From Polaromonas sp. (GTDB lineage Bacteria > Pseudomonadota > Gammaproteobacteria > Burkholderiales > Burkholderiaceae_C): a stretch of 64,000 nucleotides of DNA. Position 1 is the first letter of the stretch, and every line of letters begins with the position of its first letter. The translations under genes were made by a program, and so were the position numbers. The notes beneath the pieces were generated by a model. That model saw only the letters and a program-made list of their open reading frames with translations, was not told the origin of the DNA and searched no databases. The stretch lies in NCBI GenBank assembly GCA_028292745.1, contig JAQGLT010000129.1, positions 1-64,000 on the forward strand, in the 5' to 3' direction. Positions 9,374-20,221 of this stretch are shown piece after piece.

Positions 9374-10666
9374 ATGGACATGACTGAAATACATGTGATC
9401 AAGCAGCACTTGATCGACCCTGAAATCTGCATTCGCTGCAACACCTGCGAAGCGACCTGCCCGGTCGGCGCCATCACCCATGACGCGCTCAACTACGTGG
9501 TCGATGCGGACAAATGCAACTTCTGCATGGACTGCATTTCCCCGTGCCCGACCGGCTCGATAGACAACTGGCGCACCCTGCCGCGCGTGCGCGCCTACAG
9601 CGTGGCCGAGCAGTTCACCTGGGAAGAGCTGCCGCCCGAACTCTCGCCCGAGGAGCTTGCCGCCGAAGGCGTGGCGGCCGGCGCCCTGCCCGACATCGAG
9701 CCGGTGGCGCCCGACCTGCCTGCCGCCGTCACCGGCGAAGCGGTCTTCAACAGCGGCCAGTACGGCGCCAGCGTGCCGCCGTGGTCGGCCGCGCACGGCT
9801 ACACCAACCTGTACGGCCCCAAGGCCGCCGCCAAATTCATCACCGCCACCGTCACCGGCAACGTGCGGGTGACCGAAGTCGGCGCCCAGGCTGGCAGCGA
9901 CTACGACACGCACCACATCGTGCTGGATTTCGGACGCATGCCGTTTCCGGTGCTCGAAGGCCAGTCCATCGGCATCGTGCCGCCCGGCGTGGATGCCAGC
10001 GGCCGGCCGCACCATGCGCGCCAGTATTCCATTGCCAGCCCGCGCAACGGCGAGCGGCCCGGCTACAACAACCTGTCGCTCACGATCAAGCGGGTGCTGG
10101 AGGACCACCAGGGCAAGCCGGTGCGCGGCGTGGCGTCCAACTACATGTGCGACCTGCAGGTCGGCGACACGGTCCAGGTGATCGGCCCGTTCGGCGCCAG
10201 CTTCCTGATGCCCAACCATCCGCGCTCGAACATCGTGATGATCTGCACCGGCACCGGCAGCGCGCCGATGCGGGCGATGACCGAATGGCGCCGCCGGCTG
10301 CGCACGTCGGGCAAGTTCGAGGGCGGCAAGCTGATGCTGTTCTTCGGCGCCCGCACGCAGCAGGAGCTGCCGTACTTCGGCCCGCTGCAGAGCCTGCCCC
10401 GGGATTTCATCGACATCAACTTCGCTTTTTCGCGCACGCCAGGCGCCCCCAAGCGCTATGTGCAGGACGTGATGCGCGAGCGCACCGCCGACCTGGCGCG
10501 GCTGCTTCAGGAGCCGGACACTTATTTCTACGTCTGCGGCTTGAAAAGCATGGAAGAGGGCGTGGTGCTGGCGCTGCGCGACGTGGCCTGGCAGGCCGGG
10601 CTGGACTGGGAGGCGCTGGGCGCGGCGCTCAAGCGCGAAGGGCGCCTGCACCTGGAGACGTATTGA
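9374..10666 (+). CDS. boxA: benzoyl-CoA 2,3-epoxidase, reductase component
   Basis: Two ferredoxin motifs ([30 protein letters not shown]) and FNR-like domain ([26 protein letters not shown]). Start placed at [11 protein letters not shown]. Confidence 0.93.
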   Translation: MDMTEIHVIKQHLIDPEICIRCNTCEATCPVGAITHDALNYVVDADKCNFCMDCISPCPTGSIDNWRTLPRVRAYSVAEQFTWEELPPELSPEELAAEGVAAGALPDIEPVAPDLPAAVTGEAVFNSGQYGASVPPWSAAHGYTNLYGPKAAAKFITATVTGNVRVTEVGAQAGSDYDTHHIVLDFGRMPFPVLEGQSIGIVPPGVDASGRPHHARQYSIASPRNGERPGYNNLSLTIKRVLEDHQGKPVRGVASNYMCDLQVGDTVQVIGPFGASFLMPNHPRSNIVMICTGTGSAPMRAMTEWRRRLRTSGKFEGGKLMLFFGARTQQELPYFGPLQSLPRDFIDINFAFSRTPGAPKRYVQDVMRERTADLARLLQEPDTYFYVCGLKSMEEGVVLALRDVAWQAGLDWEALGAALKREGRLHLETY

Positions 10667-10720
10667 CGGTCGGCGGATGGCTCGGGGCGGCGCTGCACGC
10701 GCAAGGCTCTGAGCCCTGAA

Positions 10721-10783
10721 ATTCAAGCAAAAAAGGCTTTTTGCGCATATCCCATCAGCGCAAGCGGCTATGCTATTAATAGC
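10721..10783 (+). repeat. family A palindromic element
   Basis: ATTCAAGCAAAAAAGGCTTTTTGCGCATATCCCATCAGCGCAAGCGGCTATGCTATTAATAGC. Confidence 0.7.
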
Positions 10784-11026
10784 AAAAAGCCCGTTTTGGC
10801 AGCTTGGCTGAGTTCTGCTGCCCAATTCCGCCATTGCCTGCCGCAGCCGTGCTGTGCAGCGCAAACGACCGGGTGAAGGGGCGTAGCGATCCGCAACGCC
10901 AGGTGCGGCGCAAACTGCAGCCTCGCCCCAAACACAAGCCCGACAGGGCGCGCGGCGCCAGGGCGGGCCTGTCGGCTCATTTCCTGCAGTCAAAAAGCCT
11001 GTGCATTCACGGGTAAGCTCCCGCCC

Positions 11027-11605
11027 ATGCCAGCCCAACGCCCCTCCCGCCGCCATTTCCTGCAAACCACGCTGGCCGCGCCAGTTGCTGCCGCGCTGCC
11101 GCAAGCCGCGCCTGCTGCAAGCGCGGCGGCTGGCCTGCGACCGGCTGGGGCGCAGGACGCGGCCGCCTTGGCCTACACCGTCACCCGGTGGCCAGGCCCG
11201 CTGTCGGTTTTCAATGCGGTCGATGCCACAGGCAAGGTGTGGCGGCCCGCCGACCTCAAGGGCCGGGCCGTGCTGCTCAACTTCTGGGCCAGCTGGTGCG
11301 AGCCCTGCCGCGCCGAAATGCCCAGCCTGCAGCAGGCTGCCGAGTCGCATGGCCCCGACCGGCTTTTGGTGCTGGCCATCAACTTCAAGGAGCCGCCGGC
11401 GCGTGCCCTGCACTTTGCCGAGCGCACGGGTTTGCGGCTGCCGGTGCTGCTGGACGGGGACGGGCAGCTGGCGCGCCGCTGGGGCGTCAAGGTATTTCCC
11501 ACGACGCTGACCGTCAACCGCCGCGGGCAGCCGGTTCACCGGGTTCAGGGCGAGCTTGACTGGACTGCCAAGCCGGCCGCCGAGCTGATCGCCAGCCTGC
11601 TGTAG
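11027..11605 (+). CDS. TlpA/thioredoxin-like protein with twin-arginine-type N-terminus
   Basis: RPSRRHFLQTTLAAPVAAALPQAAPAASA leader; LLNFWASWCEPCRAEMPSL CxxC motif. Confidence 0.85.
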   Translation: MPAQRPSRRHFLQTTLAAPVAAALPQAAPAASAAAGLRPAGAQDAAALAYTVTRWPGPLSVFNAVDATGKVWRPADLKGRAVLLNFWASWCEPCRAEMPSLQQAAESHGPDRLLVLAINFKEPPARALHFAERTGLRLPVLLDGDGQLARRWGVKVFPTTLTVNRRGQPVHRVQGELDWTAKPAAELIASLL

Positions 11606-11779
11606 CCGCCGCCGGCTGTCATGGGCCCCAAGCCTGGCTGCCTTGCGGTCTGTGGCGATAATCGGGGGTTGCCATTGAGGACCCGCTGATTTTCCGCAGG
11701 CCCGGCACTACTTCCCGGCGCACCTTCACCTGTGCCGGTGCACGTGACCTTTCCATCCATCTCCTTTCGGAGTTCGCTT

Positions 11780-12898
11780 ATGACCCCCCCTCGCCGCCGC
11801 TTCCTCCAAAATTCCGCCGCCGCCGCCATGGCCGCCGCACTGCCGGGCCTGGGCCTTGCCCAAACGCCGGCGCCTGTTTCACGCAGCCACTTCGCCCCGC
11901 AAAGCGGCAGCTGGCGAACCTTTGAAGTCACCACCCGCGTGGACATCGCCAAGCCCGAGGGCGCGACCCGGGTCTGGCTGCCGATTCCCTCGGTCGACAC
12001 GGACTACCAGCGTTCGCTGGAAAGCAGTTTTACGGGCAATGGCACTGCAAAGTTCATGCAGGACGGCCGGGACGGCGCGAAGATGCTGTACGTCGAGTTT
12101 GCCGCCGCCGAGGCGAAACCGTTTGTCGAGCTGACCAGCCGGGTGCAGACGCAAAGCCGCGCCATGGACTGGTCGCAGAAAACAGCCCCGGCCGAAGACG
12201 CCGCCACGCTGAGGTATTTCACCCGCGCCACGGCCCTGATTCCAACCGATGGGATTGTGCGCAAGACCGCGCTGGCCGCCACGCAGGGCGCCCGCACCGA
12301 TGTGGAAAAAGCCCGGCAGATCTACGACTGGGTCGTGAGCAACACCTACCGCGACCCCAAGGTGCGCGGCTGCGGCGAAGGCGACATCAAGACCATGCTG
12401 GAAACCAGCAACCTGGGCGGCAAATGCGCCGACCTGAACGCGCTGTTTGTCGGGCTTTGCCGTGCGGCGGGCCTGCCCGCCCGCGACGTGTACGGCATCC
12501 GGCTCGTGCCTTCCGCCTTTGGCTACAAGGAGCTGTCGGGCAATCCGGCCAGCCTCAAGAGCGCGCAGCACTGCCGCTCCGAGGTTTACCTGAAAGGCCA
12601 CGGCTGGGTGGCGATGGACCCGGCCGACGTGGCCAAGGTGATGCGCCTGGAAACCGCCGACTGGATCAAGAACACCACCGACCCGGTCGTGGCGCCGGTC
12701 AACAAGGCCCTGTTCGGCGGCTGGGAAGGCAACTGGATGGCCTACAACACCGCGCATGACGTGGCCCTGCCCAATGCCAGGGGCGAAAAGCTCGGCTTTT
12801 TCATGTACCCGGTGGCCGAGAATGCAGCCGGCCGCTTTGACTCCTACGCGCCGGATGATTTCAAGTACCAGATCGCCGCCAGGGAAATCAAGGCCTGA
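11780..12898 (+). CDS. transglutaminase-like domain exported protein
   Basis: Tat-like leader PPRRRFLQNSAAAAMAAALPGLGLA; GGKCADLNALFVGLCRAAGLPAR, HCRSEVYLKGHGWVAMDPAD. Confidence 0.85.
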   Translation: MTPPRRRFLQNSAAAAMAAALPGLGLAQTPAPVSRSHFAPQSGSWRTFEVTTRVDIAKPEGATRVWLPIPSVDTDYQRSLESSFTGNGTAKFMQDGRDGAKMLYVEFAAAEAKPFVELTSRVQTQSRAMDWSQKTAPAEDAATLRYFTRATALIPTDGIVRKTALAATQGARTDVEKARQIYDWVVSNTYRDPKVRGCGEGDIKTMLETSNLGGKCADLNALFVGLCRAAGLPARDVYGIRLVPSAFGYKELSGNPASLKSAQHCRSEVYLKGHGWVAMDPADVAKVMRLETADWIKNTTDPVVAPVNKALFGGWEGNWMAYNTAHDVALPNARGEKLGFFMYPVAENAAGRFDSYAPDDFKYQIAAREIKA

Positions 12899-13015
12899 GG
12901 CGGGCCCGAGGCCGACCGCATCCGCGGCATGGCCTTGCCGGGGCTGGCGTCCGGCCTGAACGCCAGCGCGGCCCGGTGCGCGTTTTTGCCATGCAGGGCT
13001 TGAAACAGTCGAGTT

Positions 13016-13084
13016 TATAAGCAAAATAGGCCGTTTGCGCTTTCTGGGTAAGCGCAAGCTGCTATCAAAAGGTGAGCAAATAGC
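13016..13084 (+). repeat. family A palindromic element
   Basis: TATAAGCAAAATAGGCCGTTTGCGCTTTCTGGGTAAGCGCAAGCTGCTATCAAAAGGTGAGCAAATAGC. Confidence 0.65.
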
Positions 13085-13117
13085 GGCTGAGGCGCCGAGG
13101 CCCAACCCGCACCCGCT

Positions 13118-14050
13118 TCAGCGCAGCAGCAGGCGGAGCCGGCTTTCAAAGCGCCGAGGCGCGCCGGTGAGCGGGTCGGTGAAGGCGATCGACTGGGCCA
13201 GCAACTGCAGCGGCAGGGCGTGGTCGTCGCCAGGCGTGGGCGCGACCGGCGGGTAGATCCGGTCATTCAGGATCGGGATGCCCAATGCGTTCATGTGCAC
13301 CCGCAACTGGTGTTTTTTGCCGGTCACCGGGCTCAGCAGGTAGCGCGCCCGCCCGCCCACGATTTCCAGCAGGTCGATGCGCGTGTCGCTGTTGGGCTCG
13401 CCGGCGACTTCGCGCTGGCGAAAAAAGGGCTCGTCCCCGACGATGCGCGTGCGGCGTTGCAACGGGAACCGCAGTTCGGGGCGCCAGGGCGCGATGGCCT
13501 GGTACTGCTTGACGACCGCATGCGCCCTGAACAGGGCCTGGTAGGCGTCGCGCTCGGACGGGTTCACCGAAAACAGCACCACGCCGGCGGTTTCACGGTC
13601 GATGCGGTGGATCGGAATCAGGCTGTCCAGCCCCAGCTGGTTCTTCAGGCGCACCAGCAAGGTCTCCTGGAGATAGGGCCCCGAGGGCGTCACCGGCAGA
13701 AAATGCGGCTTGTCGGCCACCACCAGGTGCGCGTCCTGGAACAGCACGGCGGCTTCAAAGGGAATGCGCGGCTCGGTGTCAAGCGCGCGGTAGTAGTACA
13801 GCCGCATGTGGCCTGTGTAGGCACGCTCGGCGGTGACGGGGCCGCCAAACTCATCGACCACCAGCCCGGCGGCCATCCGCTGCAGCCAGGTCGCGCGCGA
13901 GATGGCCGGAAAGCGTTCCACCAGAAAATCGGTGAACGTCGGCCAGGCGCCGGCCGGCAAGCCGACGCAGCTCGGGCTGACGCCGTGGCGCGTCGGCAGG
14001 CCGCCACGGGGTAGCGGGCGGCTCACGCCCGGGTGAAGACCAGGTCCCAC
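13118..14050 (-). CDS. RluA-family pseudouridine synthase
   Basis: [15 protein letters not shown] catalytic HRLD-type motif; [19 protein letters not shown]. Confidence 0.88.
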   Translation of the reverse strand: MGPGLHPGVSRPLPRGGLPTRHGVSPSCVGLPAGAWPTFTDFLVERFPAISRATWLQRMAAGLVVDEFGGPVTAERAYTGHMRLYYYRALDTEPRIPFEAAVLFQDAHLVVADKPHFLPVTPSGPYLQETLLVRLKNQLGLDSLIPIHRIDRETAGVVLFSVNPSERDAYQALFRAHAVVKQYQAIAPWRPELRFPLQRRTRIVGDEPFFRQREVAGEPNSDTRIDLLEIVGGRARYLLSPVTGKKHQLRVHMNALGIPILNDRIYPPVAPTPGDDHALPLQLLAQSIAFTDPLTGAPRRFESRLRLLLR

Positions 14051-14781
14051 ACGCCGTGCCCGAGCTTGATGCCGCGGTTTTCAAACTTGGTCAGCGGGCG
14101 GTAGCCAGGCTTGGGCGCATAGCCGCCAGCGGAGGCGTCGGCCGAGTTTTTCAGCAGCAGCTCGGCATTCAGCACTTCGAGAATCTGCTCGGCATAGGGC
14201 TGCCAGTCGGTTGCGCAGTGCAGGTAGCCGCCAGGCTTGAGCCGGGCGGCGAGCTTGGCCACCAGCGGGGCCTGGATCAGCCGGCGCTTGTTGTGCTTGG
14301 TCTTGTGCCACGGGTCGGGGAAAAAGATGTGCACGCCGTCCAGGCTGGCGGGCGCGAGCATGTGGTCAATGACCTCGACCGCGTCGTGCTGCAGGATTCG
14401 GATGTTGGCCAGCTGATGTTCGTCGATGCGCTTGAGCAGCGCGCCGACGCCGGGTGTGTGGACTTCGCAGCAAAGAAAGTTCTTTTCCGGCATCAGCGCG
14501 GCGATATGCGCCGTGGCTTCGCCCATGCCAAAACCGATTTCCAGAACGGTGGGGGCGGCGCGGCCATAGACCGCCGCAAAATCCATCGGCGCGGCGGCGT
14601 AGCTCAGCAGGAACTTCGGGCCCACATCGGCAAACGCCTTGGCCTGCCCGACGGTGGTGCGGCCGGTGCGCCGCACAAAGCTGCGGATGGTGCGGGGATG
14701 GCTGACGTCAGCGGGAGCGCCTTCGCGAATGTCCGGCATGTCGGTTGGGGCGAGCGGGGTGGGGGAGGAGGATTCAATCAC
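14023..14781 (-). CDS. trmB: tRNA (guanine-N7-)-methyltransferase
   Basis: [19 protein letters not shown] motif; [20 protein letters not shown]. Confidence 0.93.
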   Translation of the reverse strand: MIESSSPTPLAPTDMPDIREGAPADVSHPRTIRSFVRRTGRTTVGQAKAFADVGPKFLLSYAAAPMDFAAVYGRAAPTVLEIGFGMGEATAHIAALMPEKNFLCCEVHTPGVGALLKRIDEHQLANIRILQHDAVEVIDHMLAPASLDGVHIFFPDPWHKTKHNKRRLIQAPLVAKLAARLKPGGYLHCATDWQPYAEQILEVLNAELLLKNSADASAGGYAPKPGYRPLTKFENRGIKLGHGVWDLVFTRA

Positions 14782-14790
14782 CCGGCGATT

Positions 14791-15675
14791 TTAGTGCGCC
14801 GCCTTTTGCACGCCGGGTGCCAGCGCGGGCGCGGCGCGCTTTTGCAGCACCACCAGCGCGATGCCGCCCAGAATGGCAAGCGACGCCAGCACCAGGCGCA
14901 GCGTCAGCTGCTCGCCCAGGAAGGCGATGCCGCCAAGCGCGGCCAGCACCGGCACGCTCAGCTGCACGCTGGCCGCGGTCGTGGCCTTCAGCGCCGGCAC
15001 GACGGTGTACCAGACGGCGTAGCCGATGCCCGAGGTCAGCGCGCCCGATGCCACCGCCAGCCACAAGCCCGCCGCGTCCAGCGAGGCGCCCCTGAACAAG
15101 AGCATGGCCAGGCCGAGGCCCAGTGCCAGCGGCGCGGCGCGCAGAAAGTTGCCGGCGGTCACCCGGGTCGGATCGCCGGCGCCCTTGCCGCGCAGCGAAT
15201 ACACCCCCCACGACATGCCGGCCAGCAGCATCAGCACCGAACCGGCCAGCGGCGGCGCCGACACGCCCGGCAGCAGCAGGCCCGCCAGCCCGCCGAACGC
15301 CAGCGCCAGGCCGGCCAGTTGCAGCGGCCGCAGCCGCTCGCCCGACCAGATGCCGTAGCCGATCATCAGGGCCTGGACCGCGCCGAACAGCAGCAGCGCG
15401 CCGGTTCCCGTCGGCAGGCTGACGTAGGCGAATGAAAAGCAGGCCGCGTACGCAAACAGCGCCAGGGCCGACAGCCAGTTGCCCTGGCCCGCCTGCGCGC
15501 CGCGCGTGCTGCGCGCCACTGCCCAGAGCACCAGCGCGCCGGACGCCAGACGGATGGCGGTGAACGACGCGGCGTCGATGCCGGTTTCCTTCAGTGCCAT
15601 TCGGCAGAGCAATGAATTGCCGGCAAAGGCGGCCATCGCCCCTGTGGTCAGGAAAAGGATGCGCAAAGGGGACAT
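14791..15675 (-). CDS. DMT/EamA-family transporter
   Basis: MSPLRILFLTTGAMAAFAGNSLLCRMAL; about ten hydrophobic segments. Confidence 0.8.
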   Translation of the reverse strand: MSPLRILFLTTGAMAAFAGNSLLCRMALKETGIDAASFTAIRLASGALVLWAVARSTRGAQAGQGNWLSALALFAYAACFSFAYVSLPTGTGALLLFGAVQALMIGYGIWSGERLRPLQLAGLALAFGGLAGLLLPGVSAPPLAGSVLMLLAGMSWGVYSLRGKGAGDPTRVTAGNFLRAAPLALGLGLAMLLFRGASLDAAGLWLAVASGALTSGIGYAVWYTVVPALKATTAASVQLSVPVLAALGGIAFLGEQLTLRLVLASLAILGGIALVVLQKRAAPALAPGVQKAAH

Positions 15676-15676
15676 G

Positions 15677-16711
15677 TCAGGGCACCGCCTGGTTGGGATG
15701 GTTGGCAAGGATGCCGGGAGGTGGAGGGTTTTCGGAGCAAGCCAGTATCGCCCGCCAGGCGTTGACCCAGGCAGCCAGCGCATCGGCCGGCGGGCCGGTC
15801 TGCGCCGCCAGCCCCAGGACGGCAGCCGCCCGGTTCAGCGCCGCCAGCGGATCACGGGTATCGAGCGCCTGTGCGCCGTTTTGTTTCGAGAGTTTTTCGC
15901 CGTTCGCGCCCAGCACCAGCGGCGTGTGCAAATACTGCGGCGTCGGCAGGCCGAGCGCACGTTGCAGCAGGATTTGCCGCGCCGTGTTGTCGGCCAGGTC
16001 GGCGCCGCGCACCACATGGGTGATGCCTTGCGCGGCGTCATCGACCACCACGGCGAGCTGGTAGGCCCACAGTCCGTCGGCGCGCCGGAGCACGAAGTCG
16101 CCCACGTCGCGGCTGACATTCTGGTGCTGCGGGCCGAGCCGCCGGTCATGCCAGGCGACTTTTGTTTCCCGCAGGCCTGTCACTGGATTTGCTATGGAAT
16201 AAATAGCTGATGTCGCATGTGCTGCTTGCGCAAAAGCACTATTTGGCTGATTTTTATCAGTCCGAAGGCGCCAGGCGCGCGCGGGCCGTCCGCCCAGGCC
16301 ACGGCGGCAGGTGCCGGGATAGACCAGTTCGCCATGCCGCTGTCTCGAATGCCCCGATGCGGCCAGCGAGCGGGCGATGTCCTGCCGCGTGCAGCCACAC
16401 GGATAGGCCATGTCCGCAGCCACCAGCCGGTCGAGCGCCTGCTGGTACAAAGCGCCGCGCCGCGACTGGTAAACGGGCGGTTCGTCGGGCAACAGTGCGC
16501 AGCCGGCCAGTTGCTGCAGGATGCTCAGGTCGGCGCTGGGCACGCAGCGCGGCGTGTCCACGTCTTCGATGCGCACCAGCCACCGGCCGCCGTGCGCGCG
16601 GGCATCGAGCCAGCTGGCCAGGGCCGCCACCAGCGAGCCGGCATGCAGCGGGCCGGTCGGCGAGGGGGCAAAACGCCCTCTGTAGACAGGTGGGACGCTC
16701 ACGTTCGCCAC
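15677..16711 (-). CDS. gluQRS: glutamyl-Q tRNA(Asp) synthetase carrying an in-frame repeat-derived insertion (GTG start proposed)
   Basis: [67 protein letters not shown]. Confidence 0.88.
   Translation of the reverse strand: MANVSVPPVYRGRFAPSPTGPLHAGSLVAALASWLDARAHGGRWLVRIEDVDTPRCVPSADLSILQQLAGCALLPDEPPVYQSRRGALYQQALDRLVAADMAYPCGCTRQDIARSLAASGHSRQRHGELVYPGTCRRGLGGRPARAWRLRTDKNQPNSAFAQAAHATSAIYSIANPVTGLRETKVAWHDRRLGPQHQNVSRDVGDFVLRRADGLWAYQLAVVVDDAAQGITHVVRGADLADNTARQILLQRALGLPTPQYLHTPLVLGANGEKLSKQNGAQALDTRDPLAALNRAAAVLGLAAQTGPPADALAAWVNAWRAILACSENPPPPGILANHPNQAVP
16191..16260 (-). repeat. family A palindromic element inside gluQRS
   Basis: Minus strand: CTGATAAAAATCAGCCAAATAGTGCTTTTGCGCAAGCAGCACATGCGACATCAGCTATTTATTCCATAGC. 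Confidence 0.7.
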
Positions 16712-16718
16712 CGACCCT

Positions 16719-17789
16719 TCAAAGAATCGCCAGCGCCATCTCCAGGCCCGAGACAAAACCGTCCTCGACCCGGTGCCCCAGGCACCAGTCGCCGCAGGCG
16801 CCGATGCGCGCGCTGGCATCCCACGCATGGGTCTTGCCCAGGGCCTTGGTGGTCTGGGCATGGCGCCAACGGTGCACGGTGGCATAAGGGGCCTCGGCGC
16901 GAATGCCGGTCACCTCGCTGAAAGCGCGCAGCAGCTTGCCCTTGACCCGCTCGGCATCGTCTTCCAGGTGGCGCTGCGACCATTCGGGGCTGGCCTGAAC
17001 GGTCCAGCGCTCGATCGGGCCGCGGGCCGGCTTGGACGATTCCCGGGCCAGCCAGGCGATCCGGTGGTGCGTGCTGCGCGCCACGTTCCACTGCGGCCCC
17101 AGGCTCGACAGCGTGGGCTGCAGTGCCTGGGGAAAGGCCACCAGCAAGGTCCAGCAGGGAGCCACGTTCACGCCGGCCAGCTCCGCCGTCAAGCTGTCGG
17201 CCTGCTCGGCGTCGCGCAGCAGGCTGTGCGCCTGCGGCGCCGGAATCGCCAGCACCACCGCATCAAAGCCCGAATGCACGCCCGCGCCGGGGCCGTCGGT
17301 CTGCAGCTGCCAGCGCCGCGGGTCCAGCTTGTCCACCTCGATGAACACGACCCGCGTGTCCAGCACCATCCGCCCGGCGTCGGCCAAAGGCTGGGCCCAC
17401 TGGCGAACCAGCGCGTTCATGCCGGGCGTGGCCACCCAGTGGGCTTCGTTGGCGGGCAGCGACGCGGCGACGACACGGCCCCGGTCGTCCAGGATGCGAA
17501 CCTTGCTGGCGCTCCAGGGCCGCACCAGCCCGGCGGCCGTCGTCAGCGCTTCCTCGAAGCGTTCGTCGCGCACGGTGAAGTACTGGGTGCCATGGTCGAA
17601 GCCGCCGAATTCGGTGTTCCGGGTTGCCATGCGGCCGCCGGCGCCCCGGCTTTTTTCAAACACGCTGACGCGGTGCCCGGCCTGCATCAGCGTGCGTGCG
17701 CAGGTGATGCCGGCGATACCGGCGCCCACGACGGCGATGTGGCGCGGGGCGGCAGGTTCAGAAGAAGCGGTACGGGATTTTTTGGTCAT
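16719..17789 (-). CDS. NAD(P)/FAD-dependent oxidoreductase (renalase-like)
   Basis: [40 protein letters not shown] dinucleotide-binding motif. Confidence 0.85.
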   Translation of the reverse strand: MTKKSRTASSEPAAPRHIAVVGAGIAGITCARTLMQAGHRVSVFEKSRGAGGRMATRNTEFGGFDHGTQYFTVRDERFEEALTTAAGLVRPWSASKVRILDDRGRVVAASLPANEAHWVATPGMNALVRQWAQPLADAGRMVLDTRVVFIEVDKLDPRRWQLQTDGPGAGVHSGFDAVVLAIPAPQAHSLLRDAEQADSLTAELAGVNVAPCWTLLVAFPQALQPTLSSLGPQWNVARSTHHRIAWLARESSKPARGPIERWTVQASPEWSQRHLEDDAERVKGKLLRAFSEVTGIRAEAPYATVHRWRHAQTTKALGKTHAWDASARIGACGDWCLGHRVEDGFVSGLEMALAIL

Positions 17790-17920
17790 GAATCTTTACT
17801 TTTTCTGATGGAGTGGGTGAAGGAAAGCCATGGCGCCGTCATCACCGCCATGCAGACGCCGATGACCGCCATGCGCACACTCTACACCGCAGCCGGCGCC
17901 GGTTCGCGCCACGCATGGAT

Positions 17921-18874
17921 TTAGCGCGACTGCGAACGCTCCAGAAGGGCCTGCCGGGTGGCGGGACGATTCAGCTGCTGCAGCCACCACTGCAGGGCGC
18001 GACCCTCGGCGCCCGTTTCCTGGCGGCGCCAGACATAGCGCATCGGCACGACGCGGGTGGCGCGCTGCATCTGCTTTTCCACCAGCTGGCCGGCAACGAT
18101 ATGCGGGCGCGCCAGGTACTCGGGCAAGAAGCCGCCGCCCAGGCCGCGCAGCTGGGCATCGAGTTTTTGCCGCATGCTAGGCACGGTGAAAACGTCCTGG
18201 CCGCCGAGCAGGCCGCTGCTCACGCCGCTGCCCCGCTGCACCGAGTCGGCGACCGCCACCGCGCGGTGCTGCATGAGCAGCGCATCGGAAACCGGCTCGG
18301 GGGCCTGCGCCAGCGGGTGGTGCGGCGCCACCGCATAGACAAATTCGATGCTGCCCAGCGGCTTGCTTTGCACCGATGCCTGCGGCGCCGGCTCCAGGGC
18401 CACGCCGATGGCCAGGTCGGCCTGGCCCGACGTCAGCGCTTCCAGCGTGCCCGACAGCGTTTCCTCGCGAAGCCTGAGCCGGGTGGGCGGGTTCATCGCA
18501 AAAAAGGCCTCGCACAGCTCCATCACGGTGGTGCGCGAGATGGCGCTGTCCACGGCCAGCGTGAGCTGCGGCTCCCAGCCGGTGGCCACGCGCTTGACGC
18601 GGTTGGCCACCGCATCGAGTTCAAGCAGGAGGCGGTTGCCTTCCCGCAGCAGCTCATGGCCTGCCGGTGTCAGCCTGGCCTGGCGCGACGAGCGATCGAA
18701 CAGCAGCACGTCGAGCGCGTCCTCCACCTGGCGGATGCGGTAGGTCAGGGCGCTGGGCACGACGCCCATTTCGCGTGCCGCCGCTGCCATGCTGCCGGTG
18801 CGGTGCACCGCGTCAATCAGCGCAATGACTTCTGGCGTGAGCGCATCCCGTACCGGGTTTTTGATGGTTGGCAT
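17921..18874 (-). CDS. LysR-family transcriptional regulator
   Basis: N-terminal HTH: IALIDAVHRTGSMAAAAREMGVVPSALTYRIRQVEDAL. Confidence 0.88.
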   Translation of the reverse strand: MPTIKNPVRDALTPEVIALIDAVHRTGSMAAAAREMGVVPSALTYRIRQVEDALDVLLFDRSSRQARLTPAGHELLREGNRLLLELDAVANRVKRVATGWEPQLTLAVDSAISRTTVMELCEAFFAMNPPTRLRLREETLSGTLEALTSGQADLAIGVALEPAPQASVQSKPLGSIEFVYAVAPHHPLAQAPEPVSDALLMQHRAVAVADSVQRGSGVSSGLLGGQDVFTVPSMRQKLDAQLRGLGGGFLPEYLARPHIVAGQLVEKQMQRATRVVPMRYVWRRQETGAEGRALQWWLQQLNRPATRQALLERSQSR

Positions 18875-18882
18875 GATAAAAG

Positions 18883-18897
18883 TTCAAATATTTTGAA
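18883..18897. promoter_or_regulatory. candidate LysR binding site in the LysR/pirin divergent region
   Basis: Perfect dyad TTCAAA-TAT-TTTGAA with T-N11-A geometry. Confidence 0.5.
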
Positions 18898-18982
18898 TGA
18901 TGCCATCAATCGCGCGCAACGATGGGAAGGTGCGCCGGCCCTAAAGTCCAGGCATGGCAACACACACCGAAAGGAGCATTTC

Positions 18983-19684
18983 ATGATGACACTGCGACTC
19001 TCCAGCGAACGCGGCTATGCCGACCATGGCTGGCTCAAGTCCTTCCATTCTTTTTCATTCGCCGGCTACTACGATCCGGCGCACATGGGCTTCGGCAACC
19101 TGCGCGTCATCAACGAAGACCGCGTTGCCGCCGGCCGGGGCTTTGGCACCCACGGGCACCGCGACATGGAAATCATCAGCTATGTTCTGAGCGGCGAGCT
19201 GGCGCACAAGGACAGCCTGGGCAACGTCAAGGGCATTCCGCCCGGCGATGTGCAGCGCATGAGCGCGGGCACCGGGGTGCAGCACAGCGAGTTCAACCAT
19301 GCCGACGGCCAGACCACGCATTTCCTGCAGATATGGATTGAGCCCAACGTGGTGGGCATAACGCCCAGCTATGAGCAAAAGGCATTTCCCGATGCTGAAA
19401 AGCGCGGCGTGCTGCGGCTGGTGGCCTCGCCCGACGGTGCGCAAGGCTCGGTGCTGGTGCATGCGGATGCCCGGCTGTATGCGGGACTTCTGGATGGCGC
19501 CGAAGCCGTCACGCTCCCGCTCGATACCCGCCGCAAGACCTATGTGCATCTGGTTCGCGGGCAGCTGCAGGTGAACGGCCAAGTGCTGAACACCGGCGAC
19601 GCAGCGGCGCTGCAATCTGAAAGCCAGCTCCAGCTGACGCAGGGGCAGTCTGCCGAAGTGCTGGTGTTCGACCTGGCAGCCTGA
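18983..19684 (+). CDS. pirin family protein (first of two)
   Basis: MMTLRLSSERGYADHGWLKSFHSFSFAGYYDPAHMGFGNLRVINEDRVAAGRGFGTHGHRDMEIISYVLSGELAHKDS. The ORF track extends too far upstream. Confidence 0.92.
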   Translation: MMTLRLSSERGYADHGWLKSFHSFSFAGYYDPAHMGFGNLRVINEDRVAAGRGFGTHGHRDMEIISYVLSGELAHKDSLGNVKGIPPGDVQRMSAGTGVQHSEFNHADGQTTHFLQIWIEPNVVGITPSYEQKAFPDAEKRGVLRLVASPDGAQGSVLVHADARLYAGLLDGAEAVTLPLDTRRKTYVHLVRGQLQVNGQVLNTGDAAALQSESQLQLTQGQSAEVLVFDLAA

Positions 19685-19807
19685 AAGCCGCGCCGAATCC
19701 GCCAGGAAGCGGCATGAAAATGCACGGGCGTTTTGTGCTTGCCCCGGCTATTTTTTTCCTTCATCATTGCCCGTTGCTTTTATTTTTATAACTTAAGGAT
19801 TGCCCTC

Positions 19808-20221
19808 ATGTTCACGTCTTTGCAAAATCCCCTCTCGCTGGTCGGCCGCCTGTTGCTGGCGCTGCTGTTTGTGCCTGCCGGCTTCGGCAAGATCACCGGC
19901 TTTGCCGGAACGGCCGGCTACATCGCCTCCAAGGGCGTGCCGTTTCCCGAACTGGCGGCGGCGGCGGCCATTGGTGTCGAACTCGGGCTGGGCATGCTGC
20001 TGGTGATCGGCTGGCAGACGCGCTGGGCGGCGCTGGGGATTGCCTTTTTCACCGTGGTCATTTCCTTTATCTTTCACAATTTCTGGGCGGTGCCGGCCGA
20101 CCAGGTGATGCAGCAGCAGCAAGCCTTTTTCAAGAATATCGCCGTGGTGGGCGGGCTGCTCACCGTGGCGGCCTGGGGTCCGGGCGCCTGGAGTTTCGAC
20201 GGCAACCGGCGTGATGCATGA
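19808..20221 (+). CDS. DoxX family membrane protein
   Basis: LVGRLLLALLFVPAGFGKITGFAGTAGYIASKGVP. Confidence 0.88.
   Translation: MFTSLQNPLSLVGRLLLALLFVPAGFGKITGFAGTAGYIASKGVPFPELAAAAAIGVELGLGMLLVIGWQTRWAALGIAFFTVVISFIFHNFWAVPADQVMQQQQAFFKNIAVVGGLLTVAAWGPGAWSFDGNRRDA

Noticed and set aside
9284-11539. 751-aa ORF on the minus strand
   Set aside because: Antisense shadow of boxA and the TlpA-like gene; low-complexity His/Gln/Arg/Ala-rich translation typical of GC-rich antisense frames, no recognisable domain.
17813-18982. Long N-terminal extension of the first pirin ORF
   Set aside because: Overlaps the LysR gene antisense; the pirin motif starts at MMTLRLSSERGY (18983).
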